Shown here: positions 16,012 to 23,148 of the stretch, piece after piece | Position numbering within the stretch: position 1 is the stretch's first letter | How the letters are laid out: the number at the start of each line of letters is the position of its first letter | Assembly (NCBI GenBank): GCA_029883975.1 | Contig: JAOUIL010000017.1 | Location: forward strand, 1 to 49,426 | Reading direction: 5' to 3' | DNA from: Betaproteobacteria bacterium | Lineage (GTDB): Bacteria; Pseudomonadota; Gammaproteobacteria; Burkholderiales; SG8-39 | Length of the DNA stretch: 49,426 nt | Translations under genes and position numbers: made by a program | The notes under the pieces: model-generated | The model's database searches: none | What the model was told of the DNA's origin: nothing | The model's input: only the letters and a program-made list of their open reading frames with translations

Positions 16012-16957
16012 GCTGTTGATCGCTGCGCTCGCGCTGGCCGTCGCGCCGGCCTACGCGCAGAGTTTTCCGACCAAGGCGGTGCGCGCCATCATCTCGTTCA
16101 CGCCCGGAAGCTCGACGGACATCGTCGGGCGCATCGTCATGGCCAAGGTTTCCGAGTACTGGGGCCAGCCGGTGGTGGCCGAGAACCGCGCCGGCGCGGG
16201 CGGCTCGATCGGCTCGAACGTGGTCGCGCAGGCGGCGCCTGACGGCTACACCCTGCTGATCAATTCCTCGGCGCACGCCGTCAACCCGGCGATCTACGCG
16301 AAGCTGCCGTACGACACGCTCAAGTCGTTCGTCGACGTCGTGCCGCTCACCTCGCAGCCCAACGTGCTGACGGTGGGTGTCAACTCCCCCCACAAGACCG
16401 TGATGGACCTGGTGAACTACGCCAAGGCGAACCCCGGCAAGATCAACTTCGGCCACGCGGGCATCGGCAGCGGCACGCACCTCAACACCGAACGCTTCCT
16501 GGCCGCGGCCGACGTCACGGTGACGCAGGTGCCGTTCAAGGGCACGCCCGAGGTGATCGCCAACATCCTGAGCGGCTCGGTGGACTGCTACTGGGCGCCG
16601 ATCTCGGCCGCGCTGTCCAACGTGAAGAGCGGCAAGCTGCGTCCGCTGGCGGTGAGCACACCCAAGCGCAACCCGCAGATGCCGGACGTGCCGACCACGG
16701 GGGAGGCGGGCGTGAAGGGCGCCGACTCGCCGCTGTGGTTCGGGGTGTGGGCGCCCGCGGGCACGCCGACCGAGGTCGTGGCGAAGGTCAACGCCGACGT
16801 GCGCAAGGCGCTCGCCGATCCGGGCGTGAAGGAAAAGCTCGCCAACCTCGGCAACGACGGCATGGACATGTCGCCGCAGCAGTTCGCGCAGTTCGTGCGC
16901 GAGGAGATCGAAACCTACGGCCGCGTGGTGCGCAACGCGGGCATCAAGCCGCAGTAG
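15998..16957 (+). CDS. Bug/TctC-family tripartite tricarboxylate transporter binding protein
   Basis: A 319-aa periplasmic binding protein with a signal peptide (residues 1 to about 21, ending APAYAQS), then FPTKAVRAIISFTPGSSTD and the phrase VVAENRAGAGGSIGSN, both typical of the Bug family that is greatly expanded in Burkholderiales. The ligand is usually a carboxylate or an aromatic acid. No TctA/TctB permease genes are nearby, so this is an orphan binding protein that must use a permease elsewhere or act as a sensor. A GTGGAGG ribosome-binding site precedes the ATG. It converges on the CoA-transferase genes with a 14-bp overlap. Confidence 0.93.
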   Translation: MVFRKLLIAALALAVAPAYAQSFPTKAVRAIISFTPGSSTDIVGRIVMAKVSEYWGQPVVAENRAGAGGSIGSNVVAQAAPDGYTLLINSSAHAVNPAIYAKLPYDTLKSFVDVVPLTSQPNVLTVGVNSPHKTVMDLVNYAKANPGKINFGHAGIGSGTHLNTERFLAAADVTVTQVPFKGTPEVIANILSGSVDCYWAPISAALSNVKSGKLRPLAVSTPKRNPQMPDVPTTGEAGVKGADSPLWFGVWAPAGTPTEVVAKVNADVRKALADPGVKEKLANLGNDGMDMSPQQFAQFVREEIETYGRVVRNAGIKPQ

Positions 16958-17594
16958 CAAGCCGCTTCAGAGGGACTCCCGTGAGACGCTGCAACTCGTC
17001 GAACGGGAGCTCCCCGACGATCTCGACGACGTGCAGGCCGTCGGCCTTCACGTCGATCACGGCAAGGTCGGTGTAGATGCGGTTCACGCAGCGCGCGCCG
17101 GTGAGCGGATAGCTGCAGCGCTCGACGACCTTCGACTGCCCGTCCTTGGTGAGGTGCTCCATCATCACCAGCACGTTCTTCGCGCCGACCGCGAGGTCCA
17201 TCGCGCCGCCTACCGCGGGAATCGCGTCGGGCGCGCCGGTGTGCCAGTTGGCGAGGTCGCCGTGCACCGAGACCTGGAACGCGCCGAGCACGCAGTAGTC
17301 CAGGTGCCGGCCGCGGATCATGCCGAACGAGTCGGCGTGGTGGAAGAACGAGCCGCCCTTCAGCAGCGTCACCGGCTCCTTGCCGGCGTTGATCAGATCC
17401 TCGTCCTCGGCGCCGGGCGCGGGCCGCGGGCCGATGCCGAGCACGCCGTTCTCGCTGTGCAGGACGATCTCGCGGTCCTTCGGCAGGTAGTCCGCGACCA
17501 GCGTCGGCAGCCCGATGCCGAGGTTGACGTAGGCGCCGTCGGGGATGTCGCGCGCCAGGCGCGCGGCGATCTGCTTGCGGTCGAGCTTCTTCAT
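16944..17594 (-). CDS. 3-oxoacid CoA-transferase, subunit B
   Basis: A 216-aa beta subunit of a family I CoA-transferase. The start region AYVNLGIGLPTLVADYLP leads to the catalytic glutamate in HSENGVLGIGP (Glu48). Later GAFQVSVHGDLANW and GGAMDLAVGAKNVLVMMEH are conserved in succinyl-CoA:3-ketoacid CoA-transferases. With the alpha subunit encoded just upstream it moves CoA between succinyl-CoA or acetyl-CoA and a 3-oxoacid. The start overlaps the alpha-subunit stop (ATGA), so translation is coupled. Substrate preference (3-oxoadipate or acetoacetate) is not decided by the sequence. Confidence 0.93.
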   Translation of the reverse strand: MKKLDRKQIAARLARDIPDGAYVNLGIGLPTLVADYLPKDREIVLHSENGVLGIGPRPAPGAEDEDLINAGKEPVTLLKGGSFFHHADSFGMIRGRHLDYCVLGAFQVSVHGDLANWHTGAPDAIPAVGGAMDLAVGAKNVLVMMEHLTKDGQSKVVERCSYPLTGARCVNRIYTDLAVIDVKADGLHVVEIVGELPFDELQRLTGVPLKRLATAA

Positions 17595-18271
17595 GCGGCT
17601 CTCCTCAGCGGCGCGATGCGCACGATGCGTTGCACGAAGATGCCGGGCGTGACGACGATCTCCGGGTCGAGTTCGCCGAGCGCCACGGTCTCGCGCACCT
17701 GCGCCACGGTGATCTTCGCCGCCGCCGCCATGATCGGCCCGAAATTGCGCGCGGTCATGCGGTAGGTGAGGTTGCCCCAGCGGTCGGCGCGGTCGGCCTT
17801 GATGAGCGCGTAGTCGGCATGGATCGGGGACTCGAGCACGTAGTCGCGCCCGCCGATGCGCCGCGTTTCCTTGCCCTCGGCGAGCCTGGTGCCGAACGCG
17901 GTCGGCGTGTAGAAGGCGCCAATGCCCGCGCCGGCGGCGCGGATGCGCTCGGCGAGCGTGCCCTGCGGTACGAGCTCGAGCGCGAGCTCGCCCGCGCGGT
18001 AGGCCTTGTCGAAGTGCCAGGAGTCGGTCTGGCGCGGGAACGAGCAGATGATCTTCCTCACGCGCCTGGCGCCGATCAGCGCCGCGAGCCCGGCATCGGC
18101 ATTGCCGGCGTTGTTGTTCACCACCGTCAGCTGCTTCGCGCCCTGGGCGATCAGCGCGTCGATCAGCTCGGCCGGCATGCCGGCGTTGCCGAAGCCGCCG
18201 ATCATTACGGTCGCGCCGTCGGGGAGATCGGCGAGCGCTGCGGCGGCGGAATCGATGAACTTGTCGATCAT
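17591..18271 (-). CDS. 3-oxoacid CoA-transferase, subunit A
   Basis: A 226-aa alpha subunit of a family I CoA-transferase, with the conserved glycine loop VMIGGFGNAGMPAELIDAL near residue 25 and GTLAERIRAAGAGIGAFYTP in the middle, both standard for this subunit. It forms a heterotetramer with the B subunit encoded immediately downstream. The start at 18271 is the first ATG before the conserved IDKFIDS helix. A perfect TATAAT -10 box lies about 25 bp upstream at 18301-18296, shared with the divergent dehydrogenase gene. Confidence 0.93.
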   Translation of the reverse strand: MIDKFIDSAAAALADLPDGATVMIGGFGNAGMPAELIDALIAQGAKQLTVVNNNAGNADAGLAALIGARRVRKIICSFPRQTDSWHFDKAYRAGELALELVPQGTLAERIRAAGAGIGAFYTPTAFGTRLAEGKETRRIGGRDYVLESPIHADYALIKADRADRWGNLTYRMTARNFGPIMAAAAKITVAQVRETVALGELDPEIVVTPGIFVQRIVRIAPLRRAA

Positions 18272-18295
18272 GGCGGGCGTGGGCGGGTCCGAGCC

Positions 18296-18303
18296 ATTAT
18301 AAA
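18296..18303. promoter_or_regulatory. Shared divergent -10 region (ATTATAAA)
   Basis: Leftwards the sequence reads TATAAT, a perfect -10 for the CoA-transferase genes; rightwards it reads TATAAA, 10 nt before the ATG of the Ldh2-family gene. No clear -35 box is seen at ideal spacing on either side. Confidence 0.5.
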
Positions 18304-18313
18304 CTCCGCCCCC

Positions 18314-19393
18314 ATGTCCACCCCCCAAGTCTTCCAGCCAGGTCCGCTCGAGCGCGCGATCGAAGCGATCGTCGCCGCGGGCGGCAGCGACGCGCGCGAG
18401 GCGAAGCTGGTCGCCGAGAACCTCGTCACCGCCAACCTCACCGGCCACGACTCGCATGGCATCGGCATGATCCCGCGCTACGTGGACTCGCTCAAAGAGG
18501 GGGGGCTGAAGCCCAACCGCCACCCGGCAGTGAAGTTCGATGGCGGCGCGCTCGTCGCGCTCGACGGGCAGGCCGGATACGGCCAGGTGATCGGGCTGGA
18601 AGCGACCGATATCGCGATCGCGCGCGCGCAGCAGCACGGCGTGTGCGTGATGGCGCTCGCCAACTCGCACCACCTGTGCCGCATCGGCCAGTGGGCCGAG
18701 CAGGCGGTGGCGCTGGGCCTGGTGTCCATCAGCTTCGTCAACGTCATCTCGCGCGCGATCGTCGCGCCCTTCGGCGGCAGCGACGCGCGCTTCGGCACCA
18801 ATCCCTGCACGATCGGCATCCCGCTCCCCGGCCAGCCGCCCTTCATCCTCGACATGGCGACGAGCGGCGTGGCGCAGGGCAAGATGCGCGTCGCGCACAA
18901 CAAGGGCGAGAAGGTCGCGCCGGGCCTGCTGATCGACGACCAGGGGCGCCCGACGCTCGATCCGCGCTTCGTGGTGGTCGAGCCCTTCGGCGCGCTCACG
19001 ACCTTCGGGCTGCACAAGGGCTACGGCCTTGCCGTGGTGTGCGAGCTGCTCGGGGGCGCGCTTACCGGCGGCGGTACATGGCACACCGAGGACCGCTCCA
19101 AGAAGCGCGTGCTGAACGGCATGCTTTCGATCCTCATCGACCCGAAGCGCCTCGGGACGGCGGTGACCTTCGAGCGCGAGGCGCGCGAGTTCATCGCCTG
19201 GGTGAAGCAGTCGCCGCCTGCGCCGGGCGTCGACCGCGTGCGCATCGCGGGCGATCCGGAGCGCGAGACGCGCGCCAGGCGCGAGCGGGACGGCATTGCG
19301 GTTGACGGGAACACCTGGCTCGAGATCCATGCGGCGGGTGCGAAAGTCGGCGTCGCCGCGGAAACCATCGACCGGCTGGCGCGCGGCGGATAG
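18314..19393 (+). CDS. Malate/L-lactate dehydrogenase (Ldh2/MDH2) family oxidoreductase
   Basis: A 359-aa NAD(P)-dependent oxidoreductase of the YlbC/YiaK/Ldh2 group, which is unrelated to classical lactate dehydrogenase. It shows GHDSHGIGMIPRYV (about 45-58), with the family's catalytic histidine region, and NSHHLCRIGQWAE further on, followed by SFVNVISRAIVAPFGG and FGTNPCTIGIPLPG. Members oxidise malate, lactate, ureidoglycolate, sulfolactate or 2,3-diketogulonate. The ATG at 18314 has no Shine-Dalgarno, and a TATAAA box sits 10 nt upstream, so the message may be nearly leaderless. It is divergent from the CoA-transferase genes. Confidence 0.9.
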   Translation: MSTPQVFQPGPLERAIEAIVAAGGSDAREAKLVAENLVTANLTGHDSHGIGMIPRYVDSLKEGGLKPNRHPAVKFDGGALVALDGQAGYGQVIGLEATDIAIARAQQHGVCVMALANSHHLCRIGQWAEQAVALGLVSISFVNVISRAIVAPFGGSDARFGTNPCTIGIPLPGQPPFILDMATSGVAQGKMRVAHNKGEKVAPGLLIDDQGRPTLDPRFVVVEPFGALTTFGLHKGYGLAVVCELLGGALTGGGTWHTEDRSKKRVLNGMLSILIDPKRLGTAVTFEREAREFIAWVKQSPPAPGVDRVRIAGDPERETRARRERDGIAVDGNTWLEIHAAGAKVGVAAETIDRLARGG

Positions 19394-19431
19394 GGTGTCG
19401 CCCGGCGGCGACCCTCGGCCCCTCTGTTCTG

Positions 19432-19477
19432 AGATATCACTTTCAATAGGTTTTATAACCTATTGAAATAGATATCT
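19432..19477. repeat. Long AT-rich palindrome upstream of mraZ
   Basis: Two perfect 12-bp arms (TTTCAATAGGTT and its complement) flank TTAT; after a 2-bp mismatch on each side the pairing continues with 7-bp arms (AGATATC/GATATCT). The whole structure is 46 bp of very AT-rich DNA in a GC-rich setting, between the Ldh2-family gene and the mraZ promoter. It could be an operator for an unidentified regulator or a cruciform-forming element. It lacks the GC-rich stem of an intrinsic terminator. The rest of the 250-bp gap (19394-19643) holds the mraZ promoter and leader. Confidence 0.7.
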
Positions 19478-19541
19478 ATTTAAATCCAAGAATCTTCCTC
19501 TCAAAACATCGCTAAGTCTTTGTCAGGCCTGAATATTTGGC

Positions 19542-19570
19542 TTGACCTCGCCTCGCCTTTCTCCTAGAGT
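19542..19570 (+). promoter_or_regulatory. Promoter of the dcw (division and cell wall) cluster
   Basis: TTGACC (19542-19547) and TAGAGT (19565-19570) are separated by exactly 17 nt, a good sigma-70-type match, about 75 bp before the mraZ start. Transcription should begin near 19577 and run into the cluster. Confidence 0.7.
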
Positions 19571-19605
19571 GGGAAAAGGTAGAAAAAAGTGGCGGACAAG
19601 GGGGG
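19569..19605 (+). promoter_or_regulatory. Possible MraZ-binding repeats
   Basis: MraZ represses its own operon by binding direct GTGGGR repeats with 5-nt spacers just after the promoter. Here GTGGGA (19569), GTGGCG (19589) and GGGGGG (19600) lie at the right place; only the last two have the standard 11-bp step, so the match is imperfect. Confidence 0.4.
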
Positions 19606-19643
19606 CGCACGCCCAGCCCGATCCGCCGTGGAGAAAACGGGGC

Positions 19644-20093
19644 ATGGGTGGAACGTTTCACGGCGCGGCGGTGGTCACGCTGGACGCGAAGGGGCGCCTG
19701 GCCGTGCCCACGCGCCACCGCGAAGCGCTGCTCGGCGGCGCGAAGCACGTCGTGCTCACCGCGCACCCCGAGGGCTGCGTGCTCATCTATCCGCCGGCCG
19801 CCTGGGAGCCGGTGCGCGCGCGCGCCGAGACTTTCCCGAGCTTTCACCCGCAGGCGAGCTGGTGGAAGCGGCTGCTGCTTGGCTTCGAGGAGCACGTCGT
19901 GCCCGACGGCTCGGGCCGCCTGCTCGTCTCCGGCGCGCTGCGCCAGCACGCGCAGCTCGCGCGCGACGCCATGCTCGTCGGGCAGGGCGGCTACTTCGAG
20001 CTGTGGGACTCCGGCCTTTGGAACGCGAAGCTCCAGCAGGCGCTTGCCGGACCGGCGAGCCCGCCTGCCGGCATGGAGGATTTCTCCCTGTGA
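19644..20093 (+). CDS. mraZ: Transcriptional regulator MraZ
   Basis: A 149-aa protein with two AbrB-like (SpoVT-type) DNA-binding repeats. The first starts GTFHGAAVVTLDAKGRLAVPTRHR, the classic LDAKGR signature; the second is EEHVVPDGSGRLLVSGALR, here with DGSGR in place of the usual D-x-x-GR. MraZ binds repeats in its own promoter region and represses the division and cell wall cluster. Length is close to the E. coli protein (152 aa). The ATG at 19644 follows a modest GGAG about 10 nt upstream. It is the first gene of the cluster, 6 bp before rsmH. Confidence 0.95.
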   Translation: MGGTFHGAAVVTLDAKGRLAVPTRHREALLGGAKHVVLTAHPEGCVLIYPPAAWEPVRARAETFPSFHPQASWWKRLLLGFEEHVVPDGSGRLLVSGALRQHAQLARDAMLVGQGGYFELWDSGLWNAKLQQALAGPASPPAGMEDFSL

Positions 20094-20099
20094 GCGCCG

Positions 20100-21083
20100 A
20101 TGAGCGCGCGCACTGCCATGCACCGCGCCGTCCTGGCCGCCGAGGCGATCGCAGCGCTCTCGATCCGGCCGGAGGGTACGTATGTCGACGGCACCTTCGG
20201 TCGCGGCGGGCACAGCCGGCTGATCCTCGAGCGCCTGGGGCCGCGCGGGCGGCTCATCGCGCTCGACCGCGACCCGCAAGCCGTGGCAGCGGCGCGCGAG
20301 ATCGCGGATGCGCGCTTTTCCATCACGCATGCGCCTTTCAGCAGGCTGTCGGCGGTGCTCGACGCGCAGGCCGTGACGCTCGTGCAGGGAATGCTGTTCG
20401 ACCTGGGCGTGTCTTCGCCGCAGCTGGACGATGCGCAGCGCGGCTTCTCCTTCCGCGGCGAAGGCCCGCTCGATATGCGCATGGACCCTTCGCAGGGGAC
20501 GAGCGCCGCCGACTGGCTGGCGAGCGCACAAGAAAACCAGATCAGAGAGGTCATCGGGGGGTATGGGGAAGAACGGTTTGCTAAACAGATTGCAGCGGCG
20601 ATTGTTGCTGCTCGCCGGGTCGCGCCCATCCGCACGACCCGCCAACTTGCCGATCTCGTGGGTGCGGCGGTCCGCACACGGGAGCCGGGCCAGGATCCGG
20701 CGACGCGCACCTTTCAAGCTCTACGGATTCTCGTCAATCGGGAGCTTGAGGAAGTGTCGCTGATGCTGCCGCAGGCGATCGAGCGCCTCGCCCCCGGGGG
20801 GCGGCTGGCGGTGATCGCCTTCCACTCGCTGGAGGACCGCCTGGTGAAGCGCTCCCTGCAGGCCTGCGCGCGCCCGGCGCTGCCACGGGATTTGCCGCTG
20901 CGCGCCAGCGAGTTGCCACAAGCGCTGCTCAGAATGGTCGGCAAGCCGGTCCGCCCCGCGAGCGCCGAGACCGCGGCCAACCCGCGCGCGCGCAGCGCTG
21001 TGCTGCGTGTCGCCGAGCGCACCGACGCCCCCTTTGACCCGACCTTGATCCACCGAATCGAGCCCGACGCGTGGCGCCCCTGA
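20100..21083 (+). CDS. rsmH: 16S rRNA (cytosine(1402)-N(4))-methyltransferase RsmH
   Basis: A 327-aa SAM-dependent methyltransferase that modifies C1402 of 16S rRNA. The SAM site is at [16 protein letters not shown], followed by [10 protein letters not shown] and the conserved [20 protein letters not shown] and DMRMDP segments; [12 protein letters not shown] lies near the end. Length and motifs are complete, so it should be active. One stretch, about 20528-20755 (residues 144-219), uses many A/T-ending codons (28 of 74 by hand count), unlike the rest of the gene. The last residues (EPDAWRP) lie in a 77-bp sequence that is repeated directly downstream. Confidence 0.96.
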   Translation: MSARTAMHRAVLAAEAIAALSIRPEGTYVDGTFGRGGHSRLILERLGPRGRLIALDRDPQAVAAAREIADARFSITHAPFSRLSAVLDAQAVTLVQGMLFDLGVSSPQLDDAQRGFSFRGEGPLDMRMDPSQGTSAADWLASAQENQIREVIGGYGEERFAKQIAAAIVAARRVAPIRTTRQLADLVGAAVRTREPGQDPATRTFQALRILVNRELEEVSLMLPQAIERLAPGGRLAVIAFHSLEDRLVKRSLQACARPALPRDLPLRASELPQALLRMVGKPVRPASAETAANPRARSAVLRVAERTDAPFDPTLIHRIEPDAWRP

Positions 21084-21211
21084 ACCGCCTCCTCCTCCTG
21101 GTTCACGCCGTCCGCGCGCTCGGGCTCGTCACCCTCGAGCCCGACACGTGGCGAAGCTGAACCTCCTCCTCCTCCTGGTTCTCGTCGTCTGCGCGCTCGG
21201 GCTCGTCACTT
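21058..21211 (+). repeat. 77-bp imperfect tandem duplication over the rsmH/ftsL junction
   Basis: Copy 1 (21058-21134) and copy 2 (21135-21211) align without gaps, with 10 mismatches in 77 bases by hand count. Each copy holds an rsmH-like tail (EPD-x-W) followed by an ftsL-like start (GTGGCG). Real rsmH ends in copy 1; real ftsL begins in copy 2. Confidence 0.9.
21071..21160 (+). other. 29-codon chimeric mini-ORF created by the duplication
   Basis: From the GTG in copy 1 the frame reads [20 protein letters not shown], matching the start of FtsL, and then runs into copy 2 as TLEPDTWRS and stop, matching the end of RsmH. Its start overlaps the rsmH stop and its stop overlaps the true ftsL start, so ribosomes could pass through it to reach ftsL. 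Whether it is translated is unknown. Confidence 0.5.
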
Positions 21212-21420
21212 CGCAGCACAAGGCGCGCAAGCTGTTCTCCGAGCTGGAACGCGCCGAGGCGCGCGCGCGGGAGCTGGACGTCGAGTACGGCAAGCTGCAG
21301 CTCGAGGCGAGCACCTGGGGCCTGCACGCGCGCGTCGAGCGCGTCGCCACCGGCACGCTCGGCATGCGCGCACCCGACGCGCGCCGCGTGCGCGTGGTCA
21401 ACCTGGCCGAGGGCCGATGA
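21148..21420 (+). CDS. ftsL: Cell division protein FtsL
   Basis: A 90-aa bitopic membrane protein: short cytoplasmic N-terminus (MAKLN), one membrane segment (about residues 5-24) and a periplasmic coiled coil rich in Ala, Glu, Arg and Leu (about 28-65). FtsL joins FtsB and FtsQ and activates FtsWI septal peptidoglycan synthesis. The start is GTG at 21148, inside the second copy of the duplicated junction; no ATG is available before the membrane segment. Its stop overlaps the ftsI ATG (ATGA). Length is normal for betaproteobacteria. Confidence 0.92.
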   Translation: MAKLNLLLLLVLVVCALGLVTSQHKARKLFSELERAEARARELDVEYGKLQLEASTWGLHARVERVATGTLGMRAPDARRVRVVNLAEGR

Positions 21421-23141
21421 GCGCGGCGGCGCCGGCGCTGGTGCGCCTGCCGGTCTGGCGTGCGCGTTTCGTGCTCGCGGGATTCTTCGCGGCCTTCGCC
21501 GTCATCGCCGGGCGCTCGCTCTACCTGCAGGCCATGCATACCGACTTCCTGCAGGAAAAGGGCGAGGCGCGCTACAGCCGCGTGCTCACGGTGCCGGCCA
21601 CGCGCGGCCGCATCCTCGATCGCAACGGCGAGGCGCTCGCCGTCTCGACGCCGGTGCAATCCGTGTGGGCGATTCCCGGCGACGTGAGCGCCTCGCCGGC
21701 GCAACTGCGCCGCCTGGCGTCGCTGCTCGGCGCCGACGCGGGCGAGTTGCGCCGCAAGCTGGGCGACGCGTCGCGCGACTTCGTCTACCTGAAGCGCCAG
21801 ATCGCGCCCGAGACTGCCGAGCGCGTCGCGCAACTCGGGCTGGAAGGCATCTACCAGCATCCCGAGTACCGGCGCTACTACCCCGGGGGCGAAGTCACGG
21901 CGCACGTGGTCGGCTTCACGGGCGTGGACGAGGCGGGTCAGGAAGGCATGGAGCTCGCGTTCGAGGCGAGCTTGGGGGGTGTCCCGGGCAGCCGGCGCGT
22001 CATCAAGGACCGCCGCGGGCGCGTGGTCGAGGACATCGAGTCGATCCGCGCCGCGCAGGACGGCCGCGACCTCACGCTGTCGATCGACGGCAAGATCCAG
22101 AGCCTCGCCTACGCTGCGCTGAAGGAGGCGGTGCTCGCCCACCGCGCGACGGCGGGCGCGCTGGTGGCGCTCGACGTGCAGACCGGCGAGGTGCTGGCGC
22201 TCGCCAACGTCCCCTCGTTCAATCCCAACAATCGGGCGCGCCTCTCGGGCGCGCAGATCAGGAACCGCGCGCTCACCGACGTGTTCGAACCGGGCTCGAC
22301 GCTCAAGCCCTTCACCGTGGCGCTGGCGCTCGAGTCGGACCGCCTGTCGCCGGCGACGCGCGTGCAGATCGGCAATGGCGGCCTGCGCGTCGCGCAGCAC
22401 GTCATCCATGACCCGCACCCGGAGTCCGTGCTCACGGTCGCGCAGGTGATCCAGAAGTCCTCCAACGTCGGCGCCGCGCGCATCGCGCTCGCTCTCGGCC
22501 GCGAGGACATGTGGCGCCTGTTCCAGCGCGCCGGCTTCGGCGCCCCGCCACAGCTCGGCTTCCCCGGCGAGGCGGCGGGCAGGCTGCGCCCGGCCGCGAC
22601 CTGGCGTCCGATCGAGCAGGCGACCATGGCCTACGGGCACGGGATCTCGGTGAGCCTGATGCAGCTGGCGCGTGCCTACACCATGTTCGCGCGCGACGGC
22701 GAGCTCGTGCCGGTGACGCTGCAGAAATCGCCGCTGCCGGCGCCCGGCACGCGCGTGCTCTCGGCGCAGACGGCGCGCGAGATGCGCGCCATGCTCGAGC
22801 TCGCCGTGCAGCCCGGCGGCACCGCGCCGCGCGCGCGCATCATGGGCTGGCGCGTGGCGGGCAAGACCGGCACCGCGCACAAGCAGGAGAACGGCGGCTA
22901 CGCCGCCGACAGGTACATCGCCTCCTTCGTCGGCCTGGCGCCGGTGAGCGCGCCGCGCATCGTAGTGGCGGTCATGATCGACGAGCCGGCCGGCGGCCAG
23001 TACTACGGCGGCGTGGTCGCGGCGCCGGTGTTCGCGCAGGTGGCGCGCGGCGCGCTGCGAGCGCTCGGCGTGCCCTACGACGCCCCGCTCGAGCCGCTGC
23101 CGCTGCCGGGCGCGCACGAGGAAGCGCGGGAAAGCACGTGA
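21417..23141 (+). CDS. ftsI: Peptidoglycan D,D-transpeptidase FtsI (PBP3)
   Basis: A 574-aa class B penicillin-binding protein with one N-terminal membrane anchor (about residues 15-37), a pedestal domain starting RGRILDRNGEALAVST, and the transpeptidase domain. The three active-site motifs are present: STLKPF with the nucleophilic serine, SSN in IQKSSNVGAA, and KTGTA in VAGKTGTAHK. It crosslinks septal peptidoglycan together with FtsW. It is directly followed by murE with a 7-bp gap. Confidence 0.97.
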   Translation: MSAAAPALVRLPVWRARFVLAGFFAAFAVIAGRSLYLQAMHTDFLQEKGEARYSRVLTVPATRGRILDRNGEALAVSTPVQSVWAIPGDVSASPAQLRRLASLLGADAGELRRKLGDASRDFVYLKRQIAPETAERVAQLGLEGIYQHPEYRRYYPGGEVTAHVVGFTGVDEAGQEGMELAFEASLGGVPGSRRVIKDRRGRVVEDIESIRAAQDGRDLTLSIDGKIQSLAYAALKEAVLAHRATAGALVALDVQTGEVLALANVPSFNPNNRARLSGAQIRNRALTDVFEPGSTLKPFTVALALESDRLSPATRVQIGNGGLRVAQHVIHDPHPESVLTVAQVIQKSSNVGAARIALALGREDMWRLFQRAGFGAPPQLGFPGEAAGRLRPAATWRPIEQATMAYGHGISVSLMQLARAYTMFARDGELVPVTLQKSPLPAPGTRVLSAQTAREMRAMLELAVQPGGTAPRARIMGWRVAGKTGTAHKQENGGYAADRYIASFVGLAPVSAPRIVVAVMIDEPAGGQYYGGVVAAPVFAQVARGALRALGVPYDAPLEPLPLPGAHEEAREST

Positions 23142-23148
23142 TGCGCGC

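Noticed and set aside
21165-21180. CTC/CCT microsatellite-like run in ftsL
   Set aside because: It encodes consecutive leucines of the membrane segment and is explained by GC-rich leucine codons within the duplicated block.
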